A stretch of DNA of 64,000 nucleotides from Manis javanica. Its lineage: Eukaryota; Chordata; Mammalia; Pholidota; Manidae. The notes beneath the pieces were generated by a model. That model searched no databases and had not been told where the DNA came from. It worked only from the letters and a program-made list of their open reading frames with translations. Below, one piece after another: positions 61,031 to 64,000 of the stretch. Within the stretch, counting starts at the first letter, position 1. Each line of letters opens with the position of its first letter. Location of the stretch: assembly GCF_040802235.1 (NCBI RefSeq), contig NC_133161.1, positions 103,247,001 through 103,311,000 of the forward strand, given 5' to 3'. The position numbers were made by a program, and so were the translations under genes.

Positions 61031-64000
61031 TTTCATGTACTTGATACATATTATAATTGAATATTTCCAATTCCTCTTTACATCCCTTCCAGAATCTTTC
61101 TCTGTCTTTACAATGAAACAAGTTGGGGCTCCTTGTGACAAGGAGGTAGAAGTCACATAATTGGAGTCCCTCAATCAAGACTGCCTGCTCACTTTCCTGG
61201 AGCTTTGAAATCTTGAGCTAATCCACAATGGGTTTCTAGCAGTTTATCAAATCCTGCTGAAGTATTCCTCCTGGATATGGCTCCAGTTTAGGATTCTGCT
61301 TCTATTCTGTTTACGTATGTGTCTACCCTGATTCTTGGTATTACCCTCTCTCCAGTGTTTGGGGCAGCAGTTTGCTATTTGACTTCTATTAACTCTATTT
61401 TCTTGTTGTAAGGGAGTCATGTTTTCCAAACTCTATGTAAGTGTTACTCCAAAAACCAAAAGTTATAATAACTAATATTAACACTAAATTAATATTTGAA
61501 TGTTTAATTATATAATTTTCATTTTATCTTTTTTCCTACTTTTTCTATTGTTTTTATCCCTGAATATATTACTCATTATAACTTTAATGTCTATTTCTGA
61601 TAACCCCATTTTCTTTACTTCTTGTTCTTTTTTTTCTTTTCTTAGTTTTTTTCTTCATATCCCACTAAGTTTTGTCTTCTCATGTTTTGCTTTTTTATTG
61701 CATTCCAAATGGTATACAGAAATTAGATATGTACTGAGTTTTCAACGTTTTATGGGAATTTGTGCTTCTTGTAGGCAGCCAGGGCAGTGGGGAGACCTCA
61801 ATCCATGCAGGATTACAATGTCTAAATCTGCACTTCAGTACTTGCCAGTACTGACCGCTTCAGGGCCTCACTTATTTGAAGGACATAGTTCCTCCTTTAA
61901 TATATGTCATGGACCCTTTCTATTGGCAGGTCTTATAGTCAAAGATTATCTCAACAGGCTTCAGAGAATTAGAAACTTTTCTTAGTTTTTTAGCTCCTCA
62001 GCTGCTACTTTCTCCTCCAGGAGAAAAGAGATGTCAAATTCCAGCCCCATCTCTGTTCTTCCCTCATTTTGTGGAGCATTCCTTGGCAGATTCACAGCTT
62101 CCTAGGACTCTTCATTGCCTTCAAAGAGAAGATTTTTCTGTTTCATTTTGTTTTATTTATCTTATAAAAAATTACAGCTTTTCATTCTTGAAGAGAAGAT
62201 TGAAATATTTGATGTTTCCTTCAATAGCTGAATTCCACCTAATAAATATTAGGTAAATCAATAAATAACAAAAATGAAGTAAAAAATAATAAAAATACAG
62301 AAAAATCAATGATTGTTCCACTTATTTAACTAATTTAATTTAATTGAAACCAACTAAGTTAAATAACTTTTCCTTTCCCCTATCAAACAGGCACACATGT
62401 TAGAAACCTCTTTGGATACTCAAAACATGTGTTTGATGATGGAAGTATTTTAACAATTTCAAAAGTATTTTAACAAATTCGAGAGTAGATTTTTCTCATT
62501 TTTATGTCAAGAAATTAACTCCAAGTTTTGGAATTATAAAATGTTGTTATCCTTGGTGACACTTAAAATATGAAGCAGTCTTTGGTTTCTCTTAAGAACT
62601 GGATATTCCAAAATTTAAAGTTAGGGTTACCTGTTGATCTTAGAGCTTTGAAGTGAATACTTGTATCAGAAGAGGAATTAGAGGACCATGAAATTATTGC
62701 ATTGATATAAAAAATGTCTGGATTCTGCAAGCCAAATAGAATCTTACAAGTAGCACCCCTGGACTGAGTTCTTTATAGATGTGATGGTACTCTCAGAGAA
62801 GTAAATTAAGGCTTTTGGTGCATATCTATTGAAGGATGTAATATCCTCTTAAACTGTATGCATACACTTAGGTGCCTGCTGCTAGGTAGATGAACTGGCT
62901 TGATGTTAGCCAGCTGATTAGGCTGTCCCCAAATATAAGCAGTTGATGTCATGAAATAAAGTCTATGATCAAAAAACAAATCTCTTTTATATAAATTTCA
63001 TTATAAATATTGACTGATGGGTAATTATCTCTGCTTTACACAGTAGCGCTAAGAGAAATAAGTGATACAAAATATATGGACTCAATCTTATTTTTTTTAA
63101 AAATTACCAGTCACTCACACATTGGATTACAAAATTGAATTATAAACTTTGTTTTCACTCTTTTCCTTGAGTCAGAAGTCATTACACTTGCCAGAGAAAG
63201 CATTTTTTTTTCCTGAAAATTATTTAGGGGACTATTTAAGTGCTCATCCTTAACATGTCTAAAGTCTCCTTGCATGATGGCTTTGAGACTGAGGTCTACA
63301 ATAGCAACAGAAATATTACCACCCAGAACTCCCCCTCACAGTTCTCTGGATTTCAAATTATGAAAACTACAAATTAAGCAACTTTCCATGAATCCAAACT
63401 TTCATTAGGCTTAAAGTCTGTGTTTGTTGTTTTAGTTAATCTGTTCACCCACTTCCAGAAACCTCTTGGTAAGTTTTCATGTTTTCTTTGATGATTAATT
63501 GATTCTTGGTAACACACTCTTATCTACTGCTTAAACTATACATTATCTAATTTCACCATTTTCTGTGTTCAGAACTGCAGGAATCTCTCTCCAAATTTGG
63601 ATCAATTATATTTCTAAGAACAAAAGTCTGTGGCAAGAACAAGGTATTATAAAACTGGAGACCTGGTGGAAAGAAATAAAGATGCTGCACTTAACATATG
63701 CATGCACACATGCAGAGTAAATTAGGATTTTGTAAGGTATCTGCTTCTAAAACAAACTAGAGACACTGGTGTTAAAAACCTCATTCTACAGGTAACCATC
63801 CTCTTTAATGACCTTCTCCTACCGTTTAGGAAAACTTGCTGTAGATTTACTCCCTTCCAAGGCTGTGTCTCACAAAATTTTCATACTATATAACTATACC
63901 ACCTAGGATATTTTTTAATTGTTTTCTGGATTTAAACTTGATTTCTTTTTCATGGAAATACTCTCTCACACACCTAACCCACTAGTCTCATTCATCGATC
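61031..64000. other. AT-rich, unassigned; possibly old L1 5' sequence to about 62000
   Basis: No gene or RNA recognised. Open frames (for example 61500-61985) are T-rich and hydrophobic by composition only. Confidence 0.4.

Noticed and set aside
61500..61985. 161-residue ORF with hydrophobic N-terminus
   Set aside because: T-rich composition gives Phe/Leu runs on any T-rich strand; likely decayed old repeat sequence.

Overview
The window is eutherian nuclear DNA from an AT-rich, gene-poor, LINE-1-dominated region. The evidence is four long L1 elements with ORF1/ORF2 remnants, several older L1 fragments, MIR, L2-, MER5A- and MaLR-type relics, endogenous retroviral pieces and an intronless THAP2 copy. 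I found no intact protein-coding gene, no rRNA or tRNA gene and no CRISPR array. I also saw no clear copy of a young, abundant lineage-specific SINE in 64 kb, so I do not name the species.

Layout. 1-3702: L1-A, minus strand, cut by the window edge. 3703-4950: older L1, minus. 5860-6110: AT-rich simple repeat. 7535-7675: MaLR-type LTR piece. 7757-9468: THAP2 processed pseudogene (minus) with a 19-bp target-site duplication (TSD). 10568-10745: MIR. 13716-14060: MaLR-type LTR, minus. 14750-16560: decayed retroviral env, minus. 18665-24924: L1-B, plus, full length with TSD. 26750-26966: MER5A-like. 28382-33928: L1-C, plus. 36153-36566: solo LTR with a perfect 5-bp TSD. 38874-39175: second solo LTR. 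40657-40918: candidate exon with a signal-peptide-like ORF. 41417-43430: short, internally deleted provirus with two LTRs. 43625-43740: L2-like 3' end. 44985-45560 and 46560-46980: old L1 3' regions. 47249-49998: 48/49-bp minisatellite with higher-order structure. 52681-61030: old L1 into which full-length L1-D (minus) has inserted. The rest is AT-rich sequence in which I recognise little.

Function. The window mainly records L1 activity. L1-B, L1-D and the THAP2 retrocopy carry TSDs, and the first and last of these sit at TT/AAAA-type targets. L1-D also seems to have carried a 40-bp 3' transduction. All ORF1 and ORF2 frames are broken by stops, frameshifts or lost catalytic residues, so none of these copies should be autonomous now. 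The most unusual items are the minisatellite's higher-order organisation, the monomer-like tandem repeats in the L1-D 5'UTR, the L1-D 3' transduction and the unassigned candidate exon at 40.7-40.9 kb. I do not see a convincing new biological system.
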